This document shows positions 20,657 to 32,335 of a DNA stretch of 64,000 nt, one piece after another. Positions within the stretch are counted from its first letter, which is position 1; every line of letters starts with the position of its first letter. The DNA comes from an uncultured Pseudomonadota bacterium (GTDB lineage Bacteria > Bdellovibrionota_B > Oligoflexia > Oligoflexales > CAIYRB01): assembly GCA_903928445.1 (NCBI GenBank), contig CAIYRB010000145.1, positions 62,001 to 126,000 on the forward strand. Reading direction: 5' to 3'. The notes beneath the pieces were generated by a model. It made no database searches and was not told the origin of the DNA. It was given only the letters and a program-made list of their open reading frames with translations. Made by a program: the position numbers and the translations under genes.

Positions 20657-22120
20657 ATGCAACTTTCGACGACCCCAGACGACTTAGACACCCAGGCTAG
20701 CCCTCAGCCGCTGGCTCGACACCTTGCGGCAGCGCTCATGGCCGCTAAGAATTTTACTCCTAGTCGGCCATGGGAGCAGGTTCCCTTGGTAGCCTCGCTT
20801 GTCCAGATGCTTACCCTTGAGCCGTCCTTACGGCGCACCTACGCTCATGCGAGGCGGCTGCTACGTGGTCAGCCTGATGTAGCTAAGGTCGTCGAAGCGG
20901 CTAATCTGTTCCGGATCCGGGGCCTCCACGATGAGGCCGCAGCGATATTGTTGCATTTTAATATGTTTGAACAAGCAGCAAAAATCATGCTGCACCATAA
21001 CCTCCCCGAGCGCGCTGGTCAGATCTACGCGCAGGCTTTGCAGTGGGAACGCGCCGCGTTTTGCTTTGGTCAGGCAGGCCTATGGCAGAAGGCCGCCCAG
21101 ACCTGCGTCGGAGGTCGCGATTTCGCCACGGCCGCCGATTATTATGCCAGAGCTGGCGCCCTACAAGAGGCTGCACAGTGCTGTATCAAGGCTGGAAACA
21201 TGGGGGGCGCCTTTCGCTTTTACGGCCTTCTAGGCGAGATCGATAATGCCGCGGTCGTACTAAAGCAGTGGCGTCTGTATGAACGCGAGGACTGTATCCA
21301 AAGCAAATTGACCGATGCGGACCGCGAGATGCTGGACAAGATCACAGCAGGCAACAGCACCGTGACGCTTCATCCGGTTGGAATCAGCGACGTTGCCTCG
21401 GCGCAACCCGAGATTAGAGCAGCGAAGCTAGCACCCGGTGACGCGGCAGCAGCCATTGGCCAGCGCTTTGCCGCCGCGCACCTCACTGCAGCCACGGCGC
21501 AACAAGTCGCCCCGACGGCGCCATTATCTGAGCCTAGGGAGGCGGCCAAGCAGGTGGTGCAGGCTCCGGGCGATACATCATTTATGACTAATCCCGGCGT
21601 GGTTATGATGGACGGTGCATTGGATTTGGGCGGCGACGGTGAATACCGCCCATCTTGGCTCGATGCGCCGACCATGGTCGCGCCCTTGTCCGGTGGCAAG
21701 CTCGACGTAGCCGATTTCTTTCAGCATTTCTCTCGCACCGACCGCGATAAATTGTGGCAACTAGGGCAGGTCATCGATTGTGCGGAGGGTGAGGTGATCG
21801 TCGATTTTGATGACGAGCCTCCAGGCCTATACACGGTCTTGGACGGTAACCTGGCGATCTATAAAGACCGTGGTCAGGGTCAACGTCCTGTTGACCTCAT
21901 CGGCGCTAAAGTGAGCTTCGGTCAGTTTTGGGCGGTGATGCGACTAAAATCACATGTACGAGTGACAGCAGTCAAAGCCTGCAAGGTTCACATGATCTCG
22001 CGCCATGACTTAGTGAAAGCGATGCGGCGAAACGATCCGTCGCACCTTGGTTTGCGCCAGACATTTATGGCAGTCCTTCTCCAACACCTACAGTCCAGTA
22101 TCCTTATTAAAAATATGTAG
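20657..22120 (+). CDS. Alpha-solenoid (TPR-like) protein with C-terminal cyclic-nucleotide-binding domain
   Basis: Repeats such as WERAAFCFGQAGLWQKAAQTC...AADYYARAGALQEAAQCCIKAG; cNMP-like GLYTVLDGNLAIYKDRG. Confidence 0.75.
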   Translation: MQLSTTPDDLDTQASPQPLARHLAAALMAAKNFTPSRPWEQVPLVASLVQMLTLEPSLRRTYAHARRLLRGQPDVAKVVEAANLFRIRGLHDEAAAILLHFNMFEQAAKIMLHHNLPERAGQIYAQALQWERAAFCFGQAGLWQKAAQTCVGGRDFATAADYYARAGALQEAAQCCIKAGNMGGAFRFYGLLGEIDNAAVVLKQWRLYEREDCIQSKLTDADREMLDKITAGNSTVTLHPVGISDVASAQPEIRAAKLAPGDAAAAIGQRFAAAHLTAATAQQVAPTAPLSEPREAAKQVVQAPGDTSFMTNPGVVMMDGALDLGGDGEYRPSWLDAPTMVAPLSGGKLDVADFFQHFSRTDRDKLWQLGQVIDCAEGEVIVDFDDEPPGLYTVLDGNLAIYKDRGQGQRPVDLIGAKVSFGQFWAVMRLKSHVRVTAVKACKVHMISRHDLVKAMRRNDPSHLGLRQTFMAVLLQHLQSSILIKNM

Positions 22121-22128
22121 AGGCACCT

Positions 22129-23247
22129 ATGATCGGCACCAATACTAAAATCAACACTTTGCCGGTCGACCTGAACCGTGAGGATCATGATTTTATCCTG
22201 CGCTCTTTTCGGATAGTTAGTGAGGCGAAGGATTTGCGTGCGGCCACGCGTGGTTTGATCGCTAGCCTCGAGGACCAAGCTCCGGGGGTGGCTGGAGCCG
22301 CCTTATTTCTCTGCGACGAAAAGTCCAAGCGAATGGTGCCGCATGCATCGCAGCGGTTTTCGGGCTTTCCCGGTCGGTTCCAAATTTCGCAGAGCTTGCT
22401 GCGGCAATCATGGCGTGAGCGCACGGTGGTATGGTGTCGACTTGACCAAGCCGACTGGGGCCCGCCACAATTGATCTGTGTCATGCCCATCAACTACGCG
22501 TCTTCCGCCAGCGGCCTGTTGCATATCGAGTTCGTCGGCGTCGAACAAGCCCAAGCAAGCGATTTGGTCCGCTCCGCGCTGGTGCTCCTAGAGTTTTGCG
22601 CACCGGTACTGGAGCTACTCAAAGTACGCGGAGGCGACAACGCCGCCATGCTTGGCATGGCGCAGTCGATCAACGCGTCGATCGAGGCCAAGGACACGTA
22701 CACCAGCGGTCACTCCGAGCGGGTCGCACGCTTCACCGACGTACTGGCTGAGGCCATGGGCATGGAATCCCAGCAGCGCCAACTGCTTTATGTTAGTGCG
22801 CTCTGCCACGATGTCGGAAAGATCGGCGTGTCGGAACACATTCTGCGCAAGCCTTCGCTTCTTTCCAGCGAGGAGTATAGCGAAATGCAACGCCATCCGA
22901 CCATCGGCGCGACCATCGTCAAAGACTTACCCGGATCAAATCTCATCCTCGGGGGCATCAAACATCATCACGAACGGTGGGATGGTACGGGCTACCCAAG
23001 TGGACTGGTTGGCGAAGCGATCCCATTGTTCGCGCGCATCATCGCGGTGACCGATGCCTTTGACGCGATGACTTCTGGACGCTCCTACTCGGGCTTTGTC
23101 GAGCAAGAAAAGGCCGTGGCGCATTTGACCAAATGTACCGACCTATTTGATCCGAAAATCTTAGAGGTTCTGTACCAGACCAACGAAGCTGGAAGTTTGA
23201 CCACGCGCACCGGTACCAATACCAAGCGGACGATGCAATCCGCCTGA
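22129..23247 (+). CDS. GAF-like/HD-GYP domain protein, putative c-di-GMP phosphodiesterase
   Basis: TSGHSERVARF, ALCHDVGKIGV, HHERWDGTGYPSGL, ARIIAVTDAFDAMTS. Confidence 0.9.
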   Translation: MIGTNTKINTLPVDLNREDHDFILRSFRIVSEAKDLRAATRGLIASLEDQAPGVAGAALFLCDEKSKRMVPHASQRFSGFPGRFQISQSLLRQSWRERTVVWCRLDQADWGPPQLICVMPINYASSASGLLHIEFVGVEQAQASDLVRSALVLLEFCAPVLELLKVRGGDNAAMLGMAQSINASIEAKDTYTSGHSERVARFTDVLAEAMGMESQQRQLLYVSALCHDVGKIGVSEHILRKPSLLSSEEYSEMQRHPTIGATIVKDLPGSNLILGGIKHHHERWDGTGYPSGLVGEAIPLFARIIAVTDAFDAMTSGRSYSGFVEQEKAVAHLTKCTDLFDPKILEVLYQTNEAGSLTTRTGTNTKRTMQSA

Positions 23248-23259
23248 TGCCTAGCCGGG

Positions 23260-24916
<1,657 letters not shown>

Positions 24917-24982
24917 CCTTATGTTGTCGTTGGATTGATCTCGCGCCGGTTGACCATGATTGGTGCCGCGGCAGACGAGCTG

Positions 24983-26059
24983 CTAGCGACCGGCGCTAGT
25001 GATTTCCTGCATCAACTCGGCCCATGATGCGGTGAACGCGGCGGCGCCTTCGTCTTGGAGCTGTTTAGCTAGTGCCTGGAGGTCAATCCCGGCCTGTTTA
25101 AACGCGGCCAGTTGCGCCTCACTGTCGCCTCCGCCCGGCGCCATGAGCGTGCTCGGTCGACCGTGGTCGCCCAGTGCCTTAAGGGTGGCCTCAGGCATGG
25201 TATTGATCGTCAAGGGCGCAGCCAGACCCTCGACATAGATCAGGTCCGAGACTTGGGGATCCTTGCTCCCGGTGCTGGCCCATAGGAGCCTTTGCGGGCG
25301 TGCGCCCAGATTGGCCAGGCGTAGCCATCTTGGCGTGTTGAGTAGCTCGCAGTAGGCGTGGTAGGTCTGCTGCGAGGTCGCCAGACCAAGTTTATTCCGC
25401 AGGTGGACCGGGACTTTTTTGCTCACCGCCACGTCCCAGCGGCTGACAAACACCGAAGCGACCGAGGCCACATGCGGATTCAGTCCGGCTTGCACTCGTC
25501 GTTCAATGCCGTTTTGGTAGGCGTTCGCGGCAGCGAGGTATTGCTCGCGAGAAAACAGCAGGGTGACATTAACCGGTACACCGGCAAAGATGCACGCCTC
25601 GATGGCGCTGAGTCCTGCCGCTGTTCCAGGTATCTTGATAAACAAATTAGGTTGGCCGGCCTGCTTGAATAGCTGCTGCGCCGTCTGCGTAGTCGCCGCT
25701 GCATCGGCCACCAGAAGCGGCGACACCTCTAGCGAGACCCAGCCATCGACCCCATCTGAGCGCTGAAAGATCGGCCGAAAGACCTTGGCGGCCGCGCTGA
25801 GATCTTCACAGGCGAGATCGAAAAAAATCTCTTCATCGCTTCTGCCGGCTTGGCGTTTGGCGATGATGGCGGCGGTGTAATCGCCCTGTTTAAACGCTTT
25901 GGCAAAGATCGTCGGATTTGAGGTCAAGCCAGTGACTGCGTACTTCTTGAGGTAGGTCTCCAAGCCGCCGTTGTGCAGAAGGCTTCGGGTAATGTAGTCG
26001 AGCCAAAGACTTTGGCCCAAATCATGGAGCGTTTGGCAGGCGGCAGTCACTTCGGGCAT
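24983..26059 (-). CDS. tal: Transaldolase
   Basis: SLWLDYITRSLL, GLTSNPTIFAKA, VSLEVSP, FIKIPGTAAGLSAIE, NVTLLFS. Confidence 0.93.
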   Translation of the reverse strand: MPEVTAACQTLHDLGQSLWLDYITRSLLHNGGLETYLKKYAVTGLTSNPTIFAKAFKQGDYTAAIIAKRQAGRSDEEIFFDLACEDLSAAAKVFRPIFQRSDGVDGWVSLEVSPLLVADAAATTQTAQQLFKQAGQPNLFIKIPGTAAGLSAIEACIFAGVPVNVTLLFSREQYLAAANAYQNGIERRVQAGLNPHVASVASVFVSRWDVAVSKKVPVHLRNKLGLATSQQTYHAYCELLNTPRWLRLANLGARPQRLLWASTGSKDPQVSDLIYVEGLAAPLTINTMPEATLKALGDHGRPSTLMAPGGGDSEAQLAAFKQAGIDLQALAKQLQDEGAAAFTASWAELMQEITSAGR

Positions 26060-26159
26060 CGCTAGGCTCCGGGTTAGGCAACCGTCGGTTTGGGAGACGG
26101 CTTAGTCGCTCCTAGCATAGGGCGGTTCGCTTCACGGAACAATTGTAACATCATGGGTG

Positions 26160-27029
26160 CTAGCCCTTGCAGCTCTGAAAGGTGACGGCCTTGACCCATT
26201 GTCGCACCTGCGCGCCACGGCTGCCCTCCTGACCTGGCAGCCGCTTAAAGATCCACAGGCGTAAATCAGCGGCTGGCAAGGTCATCGCTGTGCGCTGTAC
26301 CAGGTTGCAGTCGGTTAGGCGTAGCAAGCGCTGCGAGAGGCGTTGGTATGCTATTGGCGCAGTCGTCGCAAAGCTGGCCAAAGTCTGCAGTTCCTCGGCT
26401 TGGGCTTCCCGGTCGTGTTCGACCTCGATCGCCGCGTCTAATCTGGTAATCACCTGGTCCGTTGGGATGACTCCGCTCATGCCCAAGGCATTGGCTGCGA
26501 CGAGCCGCACGGCGCTAGCCGGGTTACTATCCCGGTCATTATCCTTTGCTGTGGCCTTGGCTGCGGCCTTGGTTGTCAGCAGGTTGAGTGCAGCCTCGGC
26601 GCCGACTTGTCCTTCAGCAGCGAGACGGTAGGCGGTCACCAACGGAGCCAGCTCGTTAGCCTTGGTCGGATCCGGGCGTTCGGTCGAGGCCAGCAAAGTA
26701 AATAAATCAATGTTTATAGCCGGCGCGCCTTCCTGGCGGGCAAGCAGCAGTGCGATCAAGGCACGCCGGCCTCGTTCCCGGAATTTGCCACTGCTATGCT
26801 CGATCATGGTTCGGCGCAGGTGCTGTAGAAAGGGCACTAAGACGGCGTCTGGGGCGGCAATGTAGGGGCTTAGGGCCTTGATGCTGGCGACCGCGTCGTC
26901 GCCTTCACAGATCAGCTGGACGGCGTCCTCCTCTGGATTTTGTTTAGCGCCATCGGCGCGCGTCACAAGCGGACCAAAGGCTACGGCGACTAGGCTCAGG
27001 GCCAAGCCAAGAGGCACATATTTGTCCAT
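26160..27029 (-). CDS. Hypothetical exported alpha-helical (possibly HEAT-like) protein
   Basis: Signal peptide MDKYVPLGLALSLVAVAFGPLVTRA; AAAGGAGC upstream of ATG. Confidence 0.6.
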   Translation of the reverse strand: MDKYVPLGLALSLVAVAFGPLVTRADGAKQNPEEDAVQLICEGDDAVASIKALSPYIAAPDAVLVPFLQHLRRTMIEHSSGKFRERGRRALIALLLARQEGAPAINIDLFTLLASTERPDPTKANELAPLVTAYRLAAEGQVGAEAALNLLTTKAAAKATAKDNDRDSNPASAVRLVAANALGMSGVIPTDQVITRLDAAIEVEHDREAQAEELQTLASFATTAPIAYQRLSQRLLRLTDCNLVQRTAMTLPAADLRLWIFKRLPGQEGSRGAQVRQWVKAVTFQSCKG

Positions 27030-27256
27030 GGGATGCTCCTTTAAGCTCAGCCTAGACCGGATTGGTTGCAGTCGGCAACATCGTGCCAAGACCGGCGCCA
27101 ACGTGGCCGCCGGGGCGGCAGGTTCTAAACATCTAGGAGTCGAGCCAAAAAACTGGTACCATCTGCCTCCCTGGAAGGCATCGGGGGTATTTAGAAAGTC
27201 CAATTATTTCAAATTCTTGTGTTTGTAACTCAAGATAACACAGTCCTGGAGTTCAA

Positions 27257-28522
27257 GTGGCATTTATCGCAACGTCCCACAGCGGCACAGCGGGAGCCTC
27301 AAACAGCACCGCCCGCATAGGCCTCATCGCTTTAACCCTATTGTTCTTTGTTTGGGGCTTTCTAACGGCGCTCAACGACGTGCTACTGCCGCACCTTCGG
27401 GCCGTGTTCTCATTGACCTACGCCGAGAGTGCGCTGATTCAAACGGCGTTTTTCTTGGCTTACTTCATCAGTTCGTTGCCGTCCTCGGCGATCATTGCAC
27501 GCATCGGCTACAAAGGCGGCTTGGCCGTCGGCCTGGTATTTATGGCCATAGGCGCCTTAATGTTCTTACCGGCAGCGTCTTTGGTGTCGTTTCCGTTGTT
27601 TCTGGCCGCACTATTTGTCCTTGGCTCTGGAATCACCCTGTTACAGGTCGCTGCCAATCCCTACGTCACCATGCTCGGGGCACCTGAGGGCGCGGCAGCA
27701 CGACTGACTTTGACGCAGGCTTTCAACTCTTTTGGCACCACTATTGCACCGATCATCGGCGGTAGTTTGATCCTTTCCGCCGTGACGTCTACTGGGACTG
27801 GCGACCAAGTGGCGCACGCTGCAGAGCAGGCCTCAGCCGTGCGCGGACCCTATCTTGCGATCGCTTTGGCGCTGTTCGCGATGGCCATCGCGTTTTACTT
27901 TCTGCGTTTGCCCGAGCCCAGTGAAGAGCCGGCCAAGCCGACTTGGACGACGTTTAAGCAATGCTTTGCCAAACCTCGCCTCTCGCTTGGCGTGCTCGCA
28001 ATATTTATCTATGTCGGGACCGAGGTCTCGATCGGCAGCTTTTTAATCAATTTCATCACCGCTGCAGTCGGTGTCAGCGTCGTCGCTGCGGCGCATATGG
28101 TGAGCTTCTATTGGGGTGGTGCCATGGTCGGGCGCTTTATCGGTAGCTTGCTACTTCGCCGGGTGCAGCCCTCGGTACTCTTGGCGGTCGTATCGGTCAC
28201 CGCGTGCGCACTGATCGGCCTCAGTTGGGCGACAACCGGCTACACCTCGGTGTACGCCTTGATCGCCGTTGGCCTGTGCAATGCGATCATGTTTCCCATC
28301 ATCTTCTCGCTTGGCGTTGAGGGCCTGGGCCGTCTTAGTGGCATCGGCTCCAGCTTACTCGTCCAAGCAATTGTCGGTGGCGCCGTCATCCCCCTGGTTA
28401 TCGGCGCTCTTGCTGATCGCCTGGGTTTAGGCAATGCCCTCGCATTTTGCATCGCTTCCTACGTCTGCATCGGTCTGTACGGCGTCTACACGCGGGGTCA
28501 GTCACTTCCGGCAACACCCTGA
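27257..28522 (+). CDS. Sugar MFS transporter (FucP/GluP type)
   Basis: FFVWGFLTALNDVLLPHL, GSGITLLQVAANPYV, TLTQAFNSFGTTIAPIIGG. Confidence 0.9.
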   Translation: MAFIATSHSGTAGASNSTARIGLIALTLLFFVWGFLTALNDVLLPHLRAVFSLTYAESALIQTAFFLAYFISSLPSSAIIARIGYKGGLAVGLVFMAIGALMFLPAASLVSFPLFLAALFVLGSGITLLQVAANPYVTMLGAPEGAAARLTLTQAFNSFGTTIAPIIGGSLILSAVTSTGTGDQVAHAAEQASAVRGPYLAIALALFAMAIAFYFLRLPEPSEEPAKPTWTTFKQCFAKPRLSLGVLAIFIYVGTEVSIGSFLINFITAAVGVSVVAAAHMVSFYWGGAMVGRFIGSLLLRRVQPSVLLAVVSVTACALIGLSWATTGYTSVYALIAVGLCNAIMFPIIFSLGVEGLGRLSGIGSSLLVQAIVGGAVIPLVIGALADRLGLGNALAFCIASYVCIGLYGVYTRGQSLPATP

Positions 28523-28567
28523 ACTGACTCAAAGCTTGCAGCAACCGTCCCCAAGCCAGGTCGCTGA

Positions 28568-29770
28568 CTATGCGCCGGCTGGCCGCATGCTGAGTGCCGC
28601 CCGCCCGGTTTTAGCCTTGTGGCGCGCATGCTCCACCGAGTCGCCGGTCGCCGTCACCACAGCCATCCTTCGTCCAGGAGTTGACTCGGGCTTGCCAAAA
28701 AGTCGTACATCGACTCCAGGCACCGCGAGAACCTGTTCCAAGCCGTCGAACACCGGTGCAACACAGGCGCTTGGGGCTTTAAAGGCAGCACTGGCGCCGT
28801 TGCTATGGCGCACGATCTGCGCCACCGGAAGCCCCAGGATAGCCCGAGCGTGCAGTGCAAACTCACTCCAGACTTGGGTGGCGATGGTGACGAGTCCCGT
28901 GTCGTGTGGACGCGGACTCACTTCGCTAAAGAGGACCTGGTCATCTTCCAACAAAAAGAGCTCGACGCCAAAAATACCGTAGCCACCAAGACGAGCGGTG
29001 ACTGCCGCGGCGATGGCCTTGGCGCGCTCTAGTTGCAGCGGTGATAGCGCATGTGGTTGCCAGCTTTCGACATAGTCGCCGTCGACTTGCAAGTGGCCAA
29101 TAGGATCGCAAAACTGCGTACCATTGATCGTTCTCAAAGTGAGCAAGGTGATCTCACTGACGAACTTTACGAAGCCTTCGACGATGATCCGGCCCTCACC
29201 TGCACGACCGCCACTTTGCGCATAATCCCAGCAGCGACGCAGGTCGTTCGCCGTTTTGGCGACCGATTGACCCTTACCGCTAGAGCTCATAATCGGTTTG
29301 ATCACGACCGGCAGGCCGATGCGCTCCGCGGCCTGCACCAATTCGTCATAACTGTCGGCAAATGCGTAGGGCGTGGTCGCTAGGCCTAGCTCTTCGGCAG
29401 CCAGGCGGCGGATGCCCTCGCGATTCATCGTTAAAAATGCCGCCGTGGCCGTAGGCACAACGTTCCAGCCGGCAGCTTCGAGCTGCACTAGGCGCTCAGT
29501 GGCGATCGCCTCGATCTCCGGTACGATCAACGCGGGACGCTCCATCCGAATGACGCGCTCCAGGGCGTCGCCATCGAGCATATCAAGCACATGCGAGCGG
29601 TGCGCGACCTGCATCGCTGGCGCACCTTCGTAGCGGTCGCAGGCGATCACTTCGGCCCCTAGGCGCATCAGTTCGATAGCGACTTCTTTGCCGAGTTCGC
29701 CACTGCCTAGCATAAGGACGCGGGTGGCGGATGGTGTAAGCGGGGTGCCGATGGACATACTGGGCCTCAA
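28568..29770 (-). CDS. purT: Formate-dependent phosphoribosylglycinamide formyltransferase
   Basis: [52 protein letters not shown]. Confidence 0.95.
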   Translation of the reverse strand: MRPSMSIGTPLTPSATRVLMLGSGELGKEVAIELMRLGAEVIACDRYEGAPAMQVAHRSHVLDMLDGDALERVIRMERPALIVPEIEAIATERLVQLEAAGWNVVPTATAAFLTMNREGIRRLAAEELGLATTPYAFADSYDELVQAAERIGLPVVIKPIMSSSGKGQSVAKTANDLRRCWDYAQSGGRAGEGRIIVEGFVKFVSEITLLTLRTINGTQFCDPIGHLQVDGDYVESWQPHALSPLQLERAKAIAAAVTARLGGYGIFGVELFLLEDDQVLFSEVSPRPHDTGLVTIATQVWSEFALHARAILGLPVAQIVRHSNGASAAFKAPSACVAPVFDGLEQVLAVPGVDVRLFGKPESTPGRRMAVVTATGDSVEHARHKAKTGRAALSMRPAGA

Positions 29771-30006
29771 GCTTGGTTAGCAAGACTGCCTTATGTACCA
29801 CCGGGAGAGGATCTGGGCGAATATTCTTGCCTATTCGCCGTATTTCAAAATGATTTTGCTTTATCTCATCGGCAGGCGCTCGCTCGGGTCGCCCGGAACA
29901 TGAAATCCATAGTTAAGATTTTAATATAACTAAGATTTATAAATAATGATTTTAATATTTTTATAAATTGTTATAAATTGGCGAAACTTCTTACCTGACG
30001 TTAACC

Positions 30007-32323
30007 TTGATTGCCCTATATCAAGTCCGCTGCCTCGCCCTGATCCTGCTCGCACAAGGCACCCACGCCTTCGCCGACGCCGAAAGCGACGCTTTACAGC
30101 GCGACGTTAATCAAAAAAAACGCTCAGGTAAGTCAGCTTAACAGCGACTTAAGCAACGCCCGAAGCGAGGAGGCCAATTTTAGGTCTCAGCAAGACAGTC
30201 TATCCAGCCAGGTTTCCGGCGCTAACAACGATGTGGCGTCTGCCACGAACCGACTGTCTGCTGCGCAAACTAGCCAAGCCGGCCCAGTCGCGGCGCAAGA
30301 CGGGCTGCAGCAGCAGCTGGCGATCGCCCTTGGCAACAAGTCTCAAAGTGAAAGTCTTCTTCAGGATGCCACGGCCGAGCAGACGGCGGCGTCTGGCAAG
30401 CTAGCTGCGGTCAAGGCTCAGGCGGTTTCGACCAAGGCCGAGATTGAGGCGCTGGTCGCCCAAGGCGCAGATCAGACAAGTCAGCTAAGCAAACTGACGG
30501 CCGCCTCCGATCAACAAAAACTGGACCTGGCCGACGCTCAAGCGGTCTCCCAGGCGGCCCCGGCAAAAATACGGTCACTTGTGGCTCAGGCAGGCACTCT
30601 GCGGGGTAGCGGGCGCACATGTAGTGCTTTTGAAATCAGCCGCAACCGAGTTAGGACTGCTTTTCATTGTATTGATGGCGTCGGCCCGGCTGATCTAAAA
30701 GCTTGGTCATTTAACGGTGGTGATGGTCGCAAGCGCACCGTGGTTAAAGCCTCCGTGATCGATTCGCTGCACGACGGCGTTGTTCTAGATCTCGCTTCTG
30801 ACGACAACGATTACGTCGAGCTTGCGGCTGCTCCAAATCGCATGCTTGCGGTCCGGTTGATGGATTACGACCGCTTGACTGGCGCAGTTATCCTAAGCGA
30901 TGAGTGTCATATCATTTCTCTCGATATCCTTAGCGGCGAGATACGCCACGACTGTGCATCGCAAAGCGGTAGTTCAGGCAGTGCTTTAATCCAAAATGGC
31001 CTGATTGTCGGCATGCATTTAGGCCGGTTTGCCGATGAAAAGGTGGCCGTTATCTTGGACAGCAGCGGCCGCAGAGCTATATTATCGGTTATTCACGGCC
31101 TTGAGCCAGAGTATGACTGCGCCTCGGATTGCAGGTCCTCGGCAACTCACAACGTAAATTACCCTTGTCCAACATTTAAAAATCCTCGGCGGACTTGCTC
31201 GCAGGGTGTCTTTGAGCCAGTGGAATTTAGCGCTTGCGAGGCGGCGCGCAATTCCAGCTGTGCCGCCAATGCAGCAGCCGCTGACCTGGCGAGGCTGAAA
31301 AATAGCCTGAGAGCCGAATCTGGCCGTCTCGGTGCCACCGTTAGTAACCTATCCGACGATCTTAGCGCCACTCGGGCCAGATCCGCCGAGCTTCGCAACG
31401 TTGTCAATGGTTTGGCGAGCACCTTAGTAGCTACTCGCAATACGGCCTCAGACCTCGTTAACAGTGCAGTCGACGCCGAGGCCAGGACCGTCCGACTCGT
31501 CGCCTCCTTAATTGAATTTAAGGAGGCTATCGCTACAGCAAAGCAGCTCGAACAGAATGCTATCAGTGACGAGGCGAAGATCAGGGCCGGCGTGAGCAAT
31601 ATCAGTGCTGAGATCGCCGTGTCGTCAAAGGACATCCAGGCGAATCTAGCGAAGATAAAAGAGTTGCAAAATCAAATCGCCAGATCCGAAGATAGCCTCG
31701 CCAATGTACGCCAACAAATTAGCCTGGCTCAGCCGATTTTGGCTGGCAATAAAGCCGTCTCGTCCATTGTTCGGTCCATTACGACACCGATCATCAAAGG
31801 CCAACGAGACCTGGCTCTTGATCTCTCGCTAAGAGGCCTTGAGTCGGCGGTTTTTGCTGATCTCGGCCACCTGGTGACCGCTGAAATGAAGGTGTTCTTT
31901 CACGTTGTAGCCGCTGATTTAGTTGATACTTATCGTCTCCTACGCAACCCCAAGAGCATTTTAGACGGTCACCCTGACCAGGCGCCGCTGCCACCAGACG
32001 CCAGCATGATTCTCAACCAGCGGATGTGCCTGCAACGAGCTAGCGCCAGAGTTGAAGCATACAAGTCCGATGTCGCTGTGCTTGGCCTCGCCACCTGGCC
32101 AGGCAAAGTGCCGCAGATCGGGCTTGCCGACCTAACCAACGCCTCGCGGGTTTTGGCTAGACAAGTACAGGCACTGCAAGCCGGCGTTGCTGAAATTGCC
32201 CTAAATGACAGCTGCGTTGGCCTAGGCTTGGAAACTCCACTGCAGGAAGCTCTTACCGATGCTACGGAATGGAGCCAGTGGACCTCCAAGCTGCGCCTAA
32301 GCTTAATCAGCCAAAGAATATAG
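30007..32323 (+). pseudogene. Exported coiled-coil / trypsin-like serine protease / coiled-coil protein, apparently frameshifted at an A8 tract
   Basis: Protease core TAFHC (His), HDGVVLDL (Asp), SQSGSSGSALIQNGLIVGMHLG (Ser); long heptad-rich flanks; signal-like LIALYQVRCLALILLAQGTHAFADA lies in the other frame upstream of 30113-30120. Confidence 0.7.
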
Positions 32324-32335
32324 GAGAGGTCACTA

